A DNA stretch of 64,000 bases from Manihot esculenta (Eukaryota; Streptophyta; Magnoliopsida; Malpighiales; Euphorbiaceae), in contig NC_035162.2 of the NCBI RefSeq assembly GCF_001659605.2, positions 11,737,248-11,801,247 on the forward strand, read 5' to 3'. Of this stretch, positions 1-11,463 are shown in pieces. The notes below the pieces were generated by a model that made no database searches, was not told the DNA's origin, and saw only the letters and a list, made by a program, of their open reading frames with translations. The position numbers and the translations under genes are program-made. Numbering within the stretch: the first letter of the stretch is position 1; every line of letters begins with the position of its first letter.

Positions 1-1423
1 AAGGTAGTTTCGGCCGCCGAACCTGCCTATGGATGCATGGATTGGCCGCCAAACCTTGCCCCTGAAAGTTGTGTTTCGGAGCTGGAGTAGACTTTCGGCC
101 GCCGAAGGTGATGTTCGGCCGTCGAAAGTGCCTGACTTTCGTCTCTGGAGAGAGGGTTCGGCCGCCGAAGGTGCCCCCGAACCTGCATGACTTTCGTCTC
201 TGGAAGGGACCTTCGGCCGCCAAAAGTGCCGCCGAAAGTGCCCTGTCCAGCCCTTTCATGGGTGTTTTCTATGGTTGTTTTGAGGATGTTTTGGGGAGTT
301 GTTTATGAATTGTTTAGAGTATGTTTGGCACCTCACTGGAGTCCACCTATGTAGGATCGGACCCAAGAAACCAAGGTGTTTAGCAGTGTTAGCTGCTTCA
401 GAGTCGGTTCAGAGCTAGTCAAGGTGAGTAGAACATAACTCTTTTAATATTAAAGAAATTGAATATTTAAAGCATGTTCATGCATCATGAATACCATGTT
501 ATGTAATAGGTTGTTTGCATTAGAGTTCACGAATATGCTGCATTGCATAATACGGTAATGATGATATGGATGAACATTGGATGATCCATTAGCCCTCAGT
601 ATGATGTGATATGATATGATATGATATGACATGATAGGACATGTATGGCATGATATGATATGAAAAGACCAGGTGTGGCCGTATCGCCCCTGGCATAGAG
701 CATGAAAGACCAGGGTGGCCGTATCGCCCCTGGCATAGAGCATTGTTGGACTTGTTATGAGATGAGATCTAGATGTAGAGGGCTAATGGTGACGAATTCA
801 TCCTTGATGTTTATTGTTTGTGATGTGATGTATGTCATGAAAGCATATGATATAATAAACTATTTTTCTTTATAGTTCTGCTCACTGGGCTTTATAGCTC
901 ACCCCTCTCCCCTAACCCCAGGTTTGCAGGGTCAGAGATAGTCAAGAGATCAGCAGGTTATGTCTATGGTCGAGTTCATGTGATAGATTAGTGGTGGACA
1001 TGATGTATTGTAAAGATATGTAACGAAATGTAATATGTTATGATGTAAAATAATGTAATGTAATAGATAGAGTTGTGCTTTGCCCTAGATGTGTGGTTAA
1101 TCCCCTTGTACATGATCCTTATGTATGTTTTATAATGAGACAGGAAAACCAAGCTTAATGTATGTTGCCCCACGAGAGTAGAGGATGAGAACTCTAGTGT
1201 TGGGGTCTATGATTATGAGTTGTGCATGCACAGGTTAAGCTTGGTGTTTGAAAGAAAGAAAAAGTTTATAGTTTTATGTTTTAAAGTTTTTATGTTTATA
1301 TTTGATCATGTATGAGATTATACCAGATATTCAGGATGTATGTTAGGCTTGCTATGGGTCCCGGCGACCTTAAGTCGATCTGGATCCTTGCGCCGGTAGC
1401 GGTCCGATTTTCGGGTCATTACA
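1..1423 (+). repeat. 5' LTR of element A, 5'-truncated by window edge
   Basis: Base 1 corresponds to base 6459 in the 3' LTR of the same element, and similarity then continues to the shared LTR end (gggtcattaca at 1413-1423). The first roughly 1.06 kb of this LTR, including its TATA box, lies outside the window. It carries the downstream cluster of TTCGGCCGCCGAA palindromes (1-235), an ATATG-rich stretch near 603-630 and two copies of a 39-40 bp tandem repeat (662-743). No protein is likely; short ORFs on both strands are LTR shadows. Confidence 0.93.
662..743 (+). repeat. Two-copy 40-bp tandem repeat in LTR
   Basis: Two successive units start gaaaagaccagg / gaaagaccaggg and end in ctggcatagagcat. 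Each contains complementary segments (ccagg ... cctgg), so the RNA could form a small hairpin. The partner 3' LTR has three units (7125-7248). Confidence 0.85.
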
Positions 1424-1426
1424 GAT

Positions 1427-1438
1427 TGGTATCAGAGC
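1427..1438 (+). other. Primer binding site of A (initiator tRNA-Met type)
   Basis: TGGTATCAGAGC lies three bases after the LTR end. It is complementary to the 3' end of plant initiator tRNA-Met, the usual primer of plant copia and Tekay elements. Confidence 0.88.
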
Positions 1439-1695
1439 CCTAGGTTCACATGGTCGGACCTATAGTGTGTCGGGCTCATATAGGTTATAGAAGGGCAAGC
1501 ACAATAGGAGAGATCATGTCCACTAGGATAGGATGTGGAGTCCTGTCTTGTATGATGATGTGAAATGCCATGATGATATGCATGTGCATTAATGTTATGC
1601 TATGTATGTGATGTATGTGAGGTAGGTTCATGTGTTTCCACATGAACCGTATGATGCTAATGTTTATGTGGTATGTTATGCTTTCAGAAGTCAAG

Positions 1696-3360
1696 ATGAG
1701 AGGAACTCGTCGATCCGTAAGATTGACTGGAGCTCCGCCAGAGAATGAGAGCATGGATGCCCATCCCCCTGCTCTGCAGAGGGCAAGATCTTGTAGAACA
1801 AGAAGAGAAGGTACATCAAGGGACCCTAGAAGGTCCTTTGATACAAGTCGGAGGAGATCAGTTCATGGTGGTATGTCAGCGGATGTGATGGGAATAGAGG
1901 AGGATAACCAGAGAAGAGATAGTAGTTTGGGCATGAGTATGTCAGAAGAGGATATGGGAGAGTCCCAAGGAGGTACTCAGGCCTCGGGTTTTGTTCCACC
2001 ACAGTATACACCCTATCCTCAGGGGCCAGGGTATCCGATGGGAAGCATGTCGGATTTCTCTAGCTATAACCCATACCCCACCTTTATGCCCTACCCTCCC
2101 TTTTACCCACCGTACCCACAGTACCCCATGTTTCCACCCTCACCCTTTTATCCAGGTCCAGCAAACCCTAACCCAGGGAATGCTGCACCTCCTCCTCCAC
2201 CAGCAGAGCCATTTGTCCCTGATGCCCAAACACCCAAACCTAGCTCATCAGTTGGGGGTAAGGTAAAGATGACGGATTATCTGAAGTTGGATGCCCCCAA
2301 GTTTGAAACAGGTGATGACCCTTTTGAATACCTCAGAACGGTGAAGATGATAACTGATGAGTTGGAAGCAAGTGACAGTAGAGAGTTGGAAGCAAGTGAC
2401 AGTAGAGCCATTCAGATGGCAGGGTTCACATTGAAATGCAAGAAGGCAAGGGAATGGTTCAAAAACTATGTGGACCCAAGGTTGGAAAGCTTATCATGGG
2501 AACAGTTTTCCAATGAGTTTACAGGATAGGCTTTTCCAGGTAGTTCCAGAGAACTGAAGATGATTGAGTTTGAGCAGCTAAGGCAGACGGAAGAGATGAG
2601 TGTAGATGAGTTTACAGACAGGTTCCTGGAACTGTTGCCGTTTGCAGGACAAGGTTTAGACACGGACCTGAAGAAGTCTAGGAGGTATGTTATGAAGCTT
2701 CACTCTAGGTATTCCTCGTTGATTCAATCAGCAGAAAGGGAGAGCTTCCATGCTATAGTAGATATGGCATGGAGAATGGAGGCTAGTGCCATTATCCAAG
2801 GGACAGTTAAGCAGTCTGTGGCACAGTCTTCGGGTCTCAAAACCCCGGGGACAAGTGATGTTAATCTCTCCTCTCTGGGCGAGGATGTCACGAAAAATAA
2901 GAAGGGAGACAGAGGTCTCAGAAGATCTAAGAAGAACAAGTTCTGGAATCGGATAAAGTCTGGTCTGGGATTAGGAGGAGGCTCGAGCTCAGGCACAGAG
3001 GTTGCAGAGTGTGCAAGGTGCGGTAGGCCGCACAAGGGAGTCTGTCGGTTTGGGACTACAGCATGTTACAGATGCGGCCAGGAGGGACACATAGCTCGGG
3101 AGTGTCCTAAGGCAGCTTTTATGGCACCGTCCCATCAGACAACTCCAGGCAGTTTGGCACAGCCATCAGCTCCAGCCATATTACAGGGTAGTGGTCGAGG
3201 CAGAGGAAGGGGGACGGCCCCTTCTTCAGCAGGTTCCCTAGGTGAAGGTCCATCAGTTCCAGCTCGGATCTTCTCCATGACGCAGCAAGAAGCTAACACA
3301 TCGGACATGATGGTGACAGGTAATCTCACTCTCTTATGTTTGATGTGTATGCTTTTATGA
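1696..3360 (+). pseudogene. Gag relic of element A
   Basis: The reading begins at the family-conserved start (MRGTRRSVRLTG, ATG at 1696), not at the earlier in-frame ATG at 1630. A proline/tyrosine-rich spacer follows, then the capsid-like retrotransposon Gag region (KMTDYLKLDAPKFETGDDPF), then a short Cys/His cluster ([12 protein letters not shown]) and a CCHC knuckle ([15 protein letters not shown]). A TAG at 2527-2529 replaces the Trp of GWAFP in B and D; the same frame continues to 3360, where a frameshift ends it just before the protease. A 24-bp tandem duplication near 2361-2407 repeats ELEASDSR. Gag would package element RNA; this copy is broken. Confidence 0.9.
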
Positions 3361-5140
3361 ACCCTGATGTGTTTCTCTTTCCTTGTGGCTTCGAGAGCCG
3401 TAGATAGGTTGGATTGATAGCTTATGGGTTAGGGTATTCCCTTTGGGGTCAGTGGACCCAAGTGTGATCCATCAGTGGCAGAGTCAATCTGCCGGTATAG
3501 TTCAGAGTATGTGTGAGTAGATGCCTTCCAGCTGGCCTAGCGGTTCTAGATTTAACTGTTTGACGTCATTCTAGGGTTAGATTGGTTCTTCTACTAGTGG
3601 TGCTACCTGAGTCTGCAGAGACAAGGTAGTCAGGCTCAGAGGTTAGGATGGATCAGAGGTAGTCCTTAGAGGGGGACAAAGTAGGGATACCTAGAGGTTT
3701 GATATCAGCCCTGCAGGCTCATAGATTGGCCAGGAGAGGTTGTCAGGAGTTTCCAGCTCGTGCAGGAGAGTTCAGTAGTCATGTCTGGGAGCCCGCCTCA
3801 GTACCAGTAGTGAGTTCTTAGATGTTTTCCCAGACGCTCTGCTAGGTGTACCATCTGTTAGGGAGATGGAATTTGAAATGAAAGTGATGATAGGGACCAG
3901 ACCCGTCTCTACCCCTCCCTACAGGATGGCACCTGCAGAATTAAAGTAGTAGGAAGAGCATGTTGTAAGAGTAAGTAGTTAAGGGTTTTCATCCGACTGA
4001 GCACTTCGCCTTGGGGTGTTCCAGAGTTGTTATGAGGATGAAGGATGGATCCCTAGGACTTTGTATCGACTATAAGTCTTTGAACAAAGTCACTACCCAG
4101 AATAAGTATTTGTTACCTTGGCTCGACGATCTATTTTAAACCAGCTAGCAGGAGCTGGTTGCCTTTCCAAGATAGATCTGAAGTCCAGGTACCATCAGTT
4201 AAGATCAAGGAAGAAAGTGCGCCAAGGATGGCGTTAAAAATCAGATATGGGCATATGAGTCTCTAGTAGTGTCGTTCGGGCTAATAAATACCCCTACAGC
4301 ATTCATGGAACTCATAAACAAAGTGTTTAGCTAGATTCTGAATTCCTTCGTAATTGTCTTCATTGACGATGCCTCGGTGAATTCCAGAAATGCAGAGGAG
4401 TATGCCCATTATCTGAAGACAGTTTGTAGACCTTGAGAGGACGTGGCTTGCATGTCAAGTTCTCCAAGTGTGAGTTCTGGTTGAGGAGCATTGCATTCTT
4501 AGGGAATGTTGTATTAGAAAGTGATAGGATGATTGCTTATGCTTCTAGGTAGCTGAAGAAGCATGAGTTGAATCACCTTACACTTGATCTAGAGATGGCG
4601 ATGGTAATACTTGCACTCAAGATGTGGAGGCGATACCTGTATAAGGTATGATGACAGATCCTTACAGATCGAAAGAGCTTGCAATACATCTTGAGTCAAG
4701 GGAGGAGAATCTGAGGCAGAGTATATGGGTAAGAACGACATAGTCAGAAAAAGGAGGAATCAGAACTGCTGAGAGTCAGCAGGAGAGTTATGAAATTGTC
4801 CGCGAGAGGTATGTAGAGTTTCAGAAGAGAGAAGAGTTTTGTCAGAATGCACAGCGAAAGTTTGTGGAGGTTCTAGAGAAAGTTGAGGTTTGCTGGAGGT
4901 GTCTCCTAAAAAGAGGGTGATTCGTTATGGGAAGGAAGGTAAATTAGCTCTTAGATACATCAGACCCTTCGAGATCCTGCAAAGGATTGGGAATGTACCC
5001 TACGAGTTAGATTTACCTACTTCAATGGAGGAGATCCATTCGGTCTTCCACGTTCCCAAGTTATGAGAATTCGTGTCAGATCCAAATGAGGTTTTAAGAA
5101 CCAGAGGTGGAGAACGCAGGGAATCTCACCTGTGTTGAGC
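3361..5140 (+). pseudogene. Pol relic of element A (protease, RT, RNase H, C-terminal end)
   Basis: Alignment by eye to B's pol shows fragments in order: protease remnant (about 3340-3600), the linker, RT (about 4050-4480, including CIDYKSLNKVTT and an IVFIDD-type catalytic motif near 4365) and an RNase H piece (about 4520-4680, with IAYASR and KKHELNH). The integrase is almost entirely missing: the text jumps from the RNase H end near 4735 to the region after the integrase core near 4780. The C-terminal region ([17 protein letters not shown]) survives to about 5110. Many frameshifts and stops rule out a product. Confidence 0.85.
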
Positions 5141-5362
5141 AGCCAGTGTGGATCATAGACACACAAGTCAGGAAGTTAAGGAACATGGAATCCTGATGGT
5201 GACAGCCCTTAGGAATCACCACTTAATGGAAAAAGTGTGCTTCGGAGACCCGGGAGTTCATACTCCAGCTAGTACCTGTGTCTCTCTTTGGAGAGAGATT
5301 TTAGGCTTTGCTTGCTTGGTTATGTATGCTTGATGCTTTGTTTTGAGAATGCATGTTTGTTT

Positions 5363-5400
5363 GAACATTCGGGGACGAATGTTCTTAAAGGGGGGAAGAA
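5363..5400 (+). other. Stem-loop and polypurine tract of A
   Basis: Arms GAACATTC (5363-5370) and GAATGTTC (5377-5384) are perfect inverted repeats around a 6-nt loop. They are followed by the purine run aaaggggggaagaa (5387-5400), which directly abuts the LTR. The purine run is the plus-strand primer of reverse transcription; the role of the stem-loop is unknown, but it recurs in B, C and D. Confidence 0.85.
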
Positions 5401-5796
5401 TGTAATACCCGGCTAGATCCCGGCATCGGAATCCCGACTTTACGGCGGAATCTCCGTTGGAATCTGGAATTCTGGGGATGCCAGAGTCTTCTAGGGGGTT
5501 AAAATGTGTTTTCTAAAATGTTTTCACATGATTTTATGGTTTTAAATGGAAAAGAAATTGAGTTTTGAAGAGAATAGGCTAAGGAGGCATTCGCCAGGTT
5601 TGGCCGCCGAAAGTCAAGTTCGGCCGCCGAAAGTCAAGTTCGGCTGCCGAACATGGGGCTGTTTCGGGAGTGCTTTAGGCTTCCGAAAGTGTGAGGGCAG
5701 AAACCAGGTTTGGCCGCCGAACCTCAAGTTCGGCCGCCGAACATGCATGAGTTTAGGAGGCACGTTAGGCTGCCGAAGGTAGTCGACTAGGCCACC

Positions 5797-5804
5797 TATA
5801 AAAG
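5797..5804 (+). promoter_or_regulatory. TATA box of A's 3' LTR
   Basis: TATAAAAG sits in the context gccacctataaaaggccc, about 400 bp into the LTR and just downstream of a palindrome cluster. The same arrangement occurs in LTRs B, C, D and E. Confidence 0.7.
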
Positions 5805-7124
5805 GCCCTCAGACCGAAAATGGGCTAGTTTTCTCCCCATTCTCGAGCTCAGGTGTGTTCATGTCCTCCTCTAGTCATTTTCATGATTTTTCTTCAAATC
5901 CTTCACGTTTTTATAAGTTACATGTTTGTTTTGAAGAGTTTTGAGTTCAAAGATCAAGTTTGGAGCTTGGAGGCCCAAGGGGTTTGTTTCCTCCCATCTC
6001 CAAGTTAGAGATCACACCAACCCTCGATCTTCAAGAGGTAAGTGTAGATCTATGCTTTCCTTTATGTTTTAATGAAGTTTTAAGGAGTTAATGCTTGAGT
6101 ATGGGTAGATATGCATATTAGGGTTTATGTGGGTTTTGTGCCCAATGTGTGTTTATGTGATGTTATGTTGAAGGTTTGAGATAGTTTATGCATGTGGGAG
6201 AGTGTATGCATGATTGGGAAAGAGCAAGTGAGATTATGGGTTGTTTTGATGGTTTTGGCCTATGTGGGTCATAAGCTATCTATGTATGCTTTTGATGTTG
6301 TTTTTGGAGTTTAATCAAGTTGTTAAGCTCCTTTGTGCATGGTTAAGAGTTTATGCATGTTTTTAAGAAGTTAGGTGCTTGTTTTAGGGTGTTTGGAAGG
6401 TTTGGGAGGCTGGTATGCACAAGGGCTGAGTTCTGGAAGAACTCAGGTTTGGCCGCCGAAGGTAGTTTCGGCCGCCGAACCTGCCTATGGATGCATGGAT
6501 TGGCCGCCAAACCTTGCCCCCAAAAGTTGTGTTTCGGAGCTGGAGCAGACTTTCAGCCACCGAAGGTGATGTTCGGCCGCCGAAAGTGCCTGACTTTCGT
6601 CTCTGGAGAGAGGGTTCGGCCGCCGAAGGTGCCCCCGAACCTGCATGACTTTCGTCTCTAGAAGGGACCTTTGGCCGCCGAAAGTGTCGCCGAAAGTGCC
6701 CTGTCCAGCCCTTTCATGGGTGTTTTCTATGGTTGTTTTGAGGATGTTTTGGGGAGTTGTTTATGAATTATTTAGAGTATGTTTGGCACCTCACTGGAGT
6801 CCACCAATGTAGGATCGGACCCGAGGAACCAAGGTGTTTAGCAGTGTTAGCTGCTTCAGAGTCGGTCCAGAGCTAGTCAAGGTGAGTAGAACATAACTCT
6901 TTCAATATTAAAGAAATTGAATGTTTAAAGCATATTTATGCATCATGAATACCATGTTATGTAATAGGTTGTTTGCATTAGAGTTTACGAATATGCTGCA
7001 TTGCATAATACGGTAATGATGATGTGGATGAATATTGGATGATCCATTAGCCCTCAGTATGATGTGATATGATATGATATGATATGATATGACATGATAG
7101 GACATGTATGGCATGATATGATAT

Positions 7125-7248
7125 GAAAAGACCAGGTGTGGCCGTATCGCCCCTGGCATAGAGCATGAAAAGACCAGGTGTGGCTGTATCGCCCCTAGCA
7201 TAGAGTATGAAAGACCAGGGTGGCCGTATCGCCCCTGGCATAGAGCAT
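7125..7248 (+). repeat. Three-copy 40-bp tandem repeat in 3' LTR of A
   Basis: Three units of gaaaagaccagg...ctggcatagagcat type. The 5' LTR has two, so a unit was gained or lost after insertion, probably by slippage. Confidence 0.85.
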
Positions 7249-7928
7249 TGTTGGACTTGTTATGAGATGAGATCTAGATGTAGAGGGCTAATGGTGACGA
7301 ATTCATCGTTGATGTGTATTGTTTGTGATGTGATGCATATCATGAAAGCATATGATATAATAAATTGTTTTTCTTTATAGTTCTGCTCACTAGGCTTTAT
7401 AGCTCACCCCTCTCCCCTAACCTCAGGTTTCCAGGGTCAGAGATAGTCAGGAGATCAGCAGGTTATGTCTATGGTCGAGTTCATGTAATAGATTAGTGGT
7501 GGACATGATGTATTGTAAAGATATGTAACGAAATGTAATATGTTATGATGTAAAATAATGTAATGTAATAGATAGAGTTGTGCTTTGCCCTAGATGTGTG
7601 GTTAATCCCCTTGTACATAATCCTTATGTATGTTTTATAATGAGACAGGAAAACCAAGCTTAATGTATGTTGCCCCACGAGAGTAGAGGATGAGAACTCT
7701 AGTGTTGGGGTCTATGATTATGAGTTGTGCATGCACAGGTTAAGCTTGGTGTTTGAAAGAAAGAAAAAGTTTACAGTTTTATGTTTTAAAGTTTTTATGT
7801 TTATATTTGATCATGTATGGGATTATACCAGATATTCAGGATGTATGTTAGGCTTGCTACGGGTCCCGGCGACCTTAAGTCGATCTGGATCCTAGCACCG
7901 GTAACGGTCCGATTTTCGGGTCGTTACA

Positions 7929-9060
7929 CAGGTAGACTCAAATGAGATACCAAACATAGACTAACATAACTCTAAACAACTTCCCAAAAACCCCCTAAAA
8001 CACCTTAAAACAATCATAGAAATCATGCAAAGGAAGGCTGAACATTGCACTTTCAGCGGCAGGTTCGGCAGCCGAAAGTCCCTCTAGAGCCGAAACTCAG
8101 TCACTTTCGGCGGCTGAAAGTCCCTTCCAGAGACGAAACTCATGCATGTTCGGCGGCACCTTCGGCGGCCGAAACTCCCTTCTAGAGTCGAAAGTCCAAC
8201 TTTCGGGGGCAGGGTTCGGCAGCCAAAAGCTTGCCTCCACGAGCAGGTTCGGAGGCCGAAAGTCCCTTCAGCTGCCGAACCTGAGTTCTTCCAAAGGGCA
8301 GAAGTCAGCCTCCACAATGCACATTTGCCTCCCAAACCATACAACTCAAAACCAACACTTCCACAACATGCATACACACATACATAAGCTCATAGGGGCC
8401 TCAAACTATCATAAACCCCAACCAAAACACATCAAACATACATATACAACACACATTGTCCATATACTCAACATTAACCAAAAGTTCAATATAAACCTAA
8501 ACATGCATTTCTACCCCATAACTTGCATAAAACTTGTTTAAAACATAGGAGAAGAGTGGGAACTAAGCTTACCTCTTGAAAATCGAGAGGAGAGACGATC
8601 CTAGCTCGGAGATGGGGAGAAATCAACTCCTCAGTCTCCAAGTTCCCAAAACTTGTTCTTTGCTCAAAGATCTTCAAAACCAAGTTGAAAACTCATGAAA
8701 ATCAGAAGAGACTTGAAGGAAGAACACAAGATCGGCAAGGGGATGATGGAGACTCACCTTGGCCGGAAATGGGGAGGAAAACCTCGCCCGTTTCGGACAG
8801 GGGACCCCTTTATAGGTGGCTGGCCATGCCACTTTCGGGGGCCTAACGTGCCTCCGCATGCATGTCATGTTCGGCGGCCGAACCTGGGTTTTTCCTTCAT
8901 TCTCTTTTTCATTCAAAAGTCAATTTCTTTCTTACTTAAAATCATAAAATACATTAAAATATTTTATAAAAATGTGATTTTACCCTTCTAGAGGTTTTCG
9001 ACATCTGAGATTCCACCGGACGGTAGGAATTCCGATACCGGAGTCTAGCCGGGTATTACA
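7929..9060 (-). mobile_element. LTR fragment E (Tekay-like, B-type), split by element A
   Basis: Read on the minus strand from 9060 it begins TGTAATACCCGGCTAGACTC, very like the LTR of B. It has palindromes, a TATA box (complement of cctttata near 8808-8814) and donor-like GTGAGT and GTAAG sites, and it is then interrupted at 7929 by A. No polypurine tract precedes 9060; the neighbouring bases belong to the Tat-like element T1, so E is a solo LTR or the 5' LTR of a minus-strand element continuing left of the window. Short ORFs here are not genes. Confidence 0.88.
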
Positions 9061-9250
9061 ACCTTGATTCATGAGATCAACGCTCGAATGTTCTGGTGGA
9101 AGCCGCCTTATGGTCTGGCCTGAAAAAAACTGTCTTATCGCCTTGATTCATGGGACCAATGCTTGAGTGGTCTGGCGGAAGCGGCCTTTGTGATCTGGCT
9201 TGGTAAAAACTGCCTTGTGGGCTTGATTCGTGGGGCCAACACCCGAGTGG
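9061..9250. repeat. Minisatellite of T1, about 80-bp unit
   Basis: There are between two and three diverged units. Each contains a ccttgattcatggga-like start, gagtggtctgg in the middle and aaaaactgcctt near the end. The same unit recurs at 63770-64000. 9251-9589 follows without repeats or a recognisable gene. Confidence 0.8.
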
Positions 9251-9589
9251 TCTTATTGTTCCTTTCCATCAAAGAACATACCATATAAAAAATACTTTGT
9301 TAGCTTTTTTATTAAGAATATCCTCCATTTACATATGAGGATAGAATTAACTTGCTGTCGAAATGTGAACGATATTAGAACTCTCATGAGATTTCAGGCA
9401 GACGGTTTTTGTAGGCGAAAGTTCTCCAAGATTTCTAAAAGTTTCTACCTTTACAGTAATTATGTTTGTAATCTATTTATGTGTCGTCGGGTCCTTTTAT
9501 TATTACATGTATGACTCTTACTAGTTTTCTATATATCAGGAGTTATCTCAGGGGTTGTCTCCCTGAGCTCAGACCTTTGCCCTTCTTTT

Positions 9590-10875
9590 TCTTTTTTTTT
9601 CGTGAATTTTCAGAGGGTGCCATCTCTTGTAAGCCTTTCGATCTTGCCCTTTAATTATAGACATTCTTCCGTTATGTGGCCATGATCTTCATAGAAGCGA
9701 CAATACTTAGTTCTGTCTTGTTTTTTTGCCTTCTCGGGATTGAGCTTAGGCAGCCATCTAATTTCTTTATAATTTTTCTTGATCCACATCAAGATACGAG
9801 TTCGTGAGTCACTTAGCAGAGTGTAATTCTTATACTTACTCTGTTCGTCCTTTTGCGAGATAGGGTAGCTCCTGTGATCTTCTTCATGGGATCGCTCTCA
9901 AACTTTTGAATTTACTTTTGATTTGCCCTCTTGTCTTCTTTTAGTGTCTGAACCTCATCATCCAACCTGATATACTTCTAGGTCTTGTTTATCAACTATT
10001 GGTACGTCACGGCTAGGTTTTTAATTAAAGAATCCATGAACTTGATATTACGAGTTCATTTCTTCAACGTCTTATAGGCTATCTCATGATTTAACACTTT
10101 CACCTGTATGGCTTCAGCATTAAAATAGAAAATAAAACTCCTTAAAGACTCGCGCTCTCTCTTTGTAGATCTTTCACAGGTTAGAGAAAAACTTTTTGGG
10201 AGGTATGCAAGTGATAAATTTGGATTTGAATATTATAGCGAATTGTATAAAGTTTTGGATTAAACCTGAGTTTAAGTATTGATACCATTTTTGAGCTAAA
10301 CCCGTGAGTGTTGATGAAAACACTCGGTATAATACAAATTCATTTACGTTCTGAAGCTATATGGTCGTCCTAAAAATGGCCAGATGACTTCTGGAGTCTG
10401 TCATTTTATCGTATTTGTCTAAGTTGGGCAGACAGGAAAGATTTTCTCTAATATTTCTTTCGAAAGAAGCGAGACACTATCCAAACTGAAATCTTTTTCA
10501 TGTTCTTTTTGGTATCTCTATAAGGCCCGTACTAGCTTCCAGTCCATTCCTTTCGGAGCTTCATCTAATTCATCTTTAGATTCCGACTTTTTTTTATGCC
10601 GCAATTTGGCTACTTCCATCTGGGTTCTTGGGGGTGTCTACGGAGGCTTCATCCCTTCTTCCAGGGTCCATTTTAAATGCCTCTTCCCAAGCCTTATACT
10701 GCCTGAGAGTAGCATGTAACCTTTGAATATACTAGAGTGTGTGCTCGTTGTTTAAATTATTAAGGTCTACATCATTAATCACTGGAGGTGTGTTTTCTCG
10801 GTTATTTGGGGTAGAAGAAATGATGACTTCCTCGTTGGTAGCGATATTAACAGCAGTTGTAGGACTTCCGACCAT
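9590..10875 (-). pseudogene. Tat-like Gag relic of T1
   Basis: A possible start is ATG at 10875-10873 (MVGSPTTAVNIATNEE). Downstream, a retrotransposon Gag domain is readable despite stops: FVLYRVFSSTLTGLAQKWY, then FKSKFITCIPPKK, then ERESLRSFIFYFNAEA. The C-terminal signature KYCRFYEDHGHITEEC falls near 9700. This pattern is typical of Gag from Tat/Athila-type plant Ty3 elements. At least seven in-frame stops and probable frameshifts make it non-functional. The ORF extending upstream to 11058 is fortuitous, because it crosses the LTR boundary. Confidence 0.78.
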
Positions 10876-10953
10876 TTTGAGTGAGGAAAGACGATAAGAA
10901 ATCGGTCGTGATTCAAAAGAGGGTTTAATGGATTTCTCGGCAATAGAATCAAA

Positions 10954-11463
10954 TGATATTGAAGAGATTAGGCTAATTACATAGCCGGAATGATGTTGTG
11001 CTGAGGTTGGCAGAAACCTGCAAGAAAGAAAATGTGAGGCGGTGGCGGGTGTCCACAATAGCCATTTTGACGCTCAAGTCAGTACCTTAAGGAAAAGAGA
11101 GAATGCAGTAGAAGACTCAGAGTTTTAGTAGTATTAGAGATAGCGTACATTTGCCTCTATGATCATTTTCCCTTTTATACTGTAACAAGATAGAGATAAA
11201 TATAGGATTTTTTGAAAATTCAGTGATGATGTGGTCAGCTGCTCGATAAGGGTCATTACTAGCTAATAGGTTGGTGATCCCGTGATTATAGGCGAAATGA
11301 GAATATGCATGATAACGATAACTTTATGTCAAGACTCACTTATTAGGGGAGGGCAAGTTTTGACGATAATTCAGATGTTAAAGTGTCCGGATATTCTCTT
11401 TTTTCGAGTAGGATTGCGTTTTCCACTTATTAGATTCTTGCACATGACTCCTATTTTATGGTG
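10954..11463 (-). repeat. LTR of T1 (about 510 bp; 5' LTR on minus strand)
   Basis: Minus-strand ends are TGTCACCATAAAAT (at 11463) and TTCAATATCA (at 10954). Homology to T2's LTR covers exactly this interval and stops at both ends. A TATA box lies at 11172-11179 (complement of cttttata). Flanking DNA at 11464 is unrelated AT-rich sequence. Confidence 0.75.

Larger units (their letters stand above)
1..7928 (+). mobile_element. Tekay-like Ty3/gypsy LTR retrotransposon A, degenerate
   Basis: The order is partial 5' LTR (1-1423), tRNA-iMet-type primer binding site, Gag relic, eroded pol relic, polypurine tract and a complete 3' LTR (5401-7928) with TGTAAT...TTACA ends. Gag and the surviving pol fragments match elements B and D in this window residue by residue, so the family is the same: a plant chromovirus of Tekay/Del type. 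The frame has a stop in Gag, frameshifts, and large losses between RT and RNase H and across the integrase. The left target-site duplicate is outside the window. The 3' LTR abuts, at 7929, an older minus-strand LTR (E) that A split. A is non-functional. Confidence 0.93.
5401..7928 (+). repeat. 3' LTR of element A (2,528 bp)
   Basis: It starts TGTAATACCCGGC right after the polypurine tract and ends gggtcgttaca. It contains palindromes of TTCGGCCGCCGAA type both before the TATA box (5590-5780) and in a cluster after it (6450-6700), a donor-like AGAG|GTAAGTG at 6038, and a three-unit tandem repeat at 7125-7248. It is older than the LTRs of B and D: many scattered differences from the 5' copy. 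Confidence 0.93.
9061..11463 (-). mobile_element. Tat-like Ty3/gypsy element T1, minus strand, lacking pol
   Basis: From right to left: LTR (11463-10954), leader, Gag relic (10875-9590), about 340 bp of unassigned sequence, and a minisatellite (9250-9061) cut by LTR E. No protease, RT or integrase text was found between Gag and the minisatellite, so T1 is internally deleted or belongs to a non-autonomous derivative. The LTR matches the LTR of T2 at 60684-61196, and the minisatellite matches that at 63770-64000, which ties the two elements to one family. Assignment to the Tat lineage rests on the Gag type and on the extra antisense ORF seen in T2. Confidence 0.7.

Noticed and set aside
1427..1438. 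TGGTATCAGAGC motifs as tRNA gene fragments
   Set aside because: They lie three bases after LTR ends and are the expected retrotransposon primer binding sites; no cloverleaf surrounds them.
10732..11058. 108-codon minus-strand ORF as the Gag N-terminus of T1
   Set aside because: It crosses the LTR boundary at 10954 defined by homology with T2; only the part from the ATG at 10875 is likely Gag.
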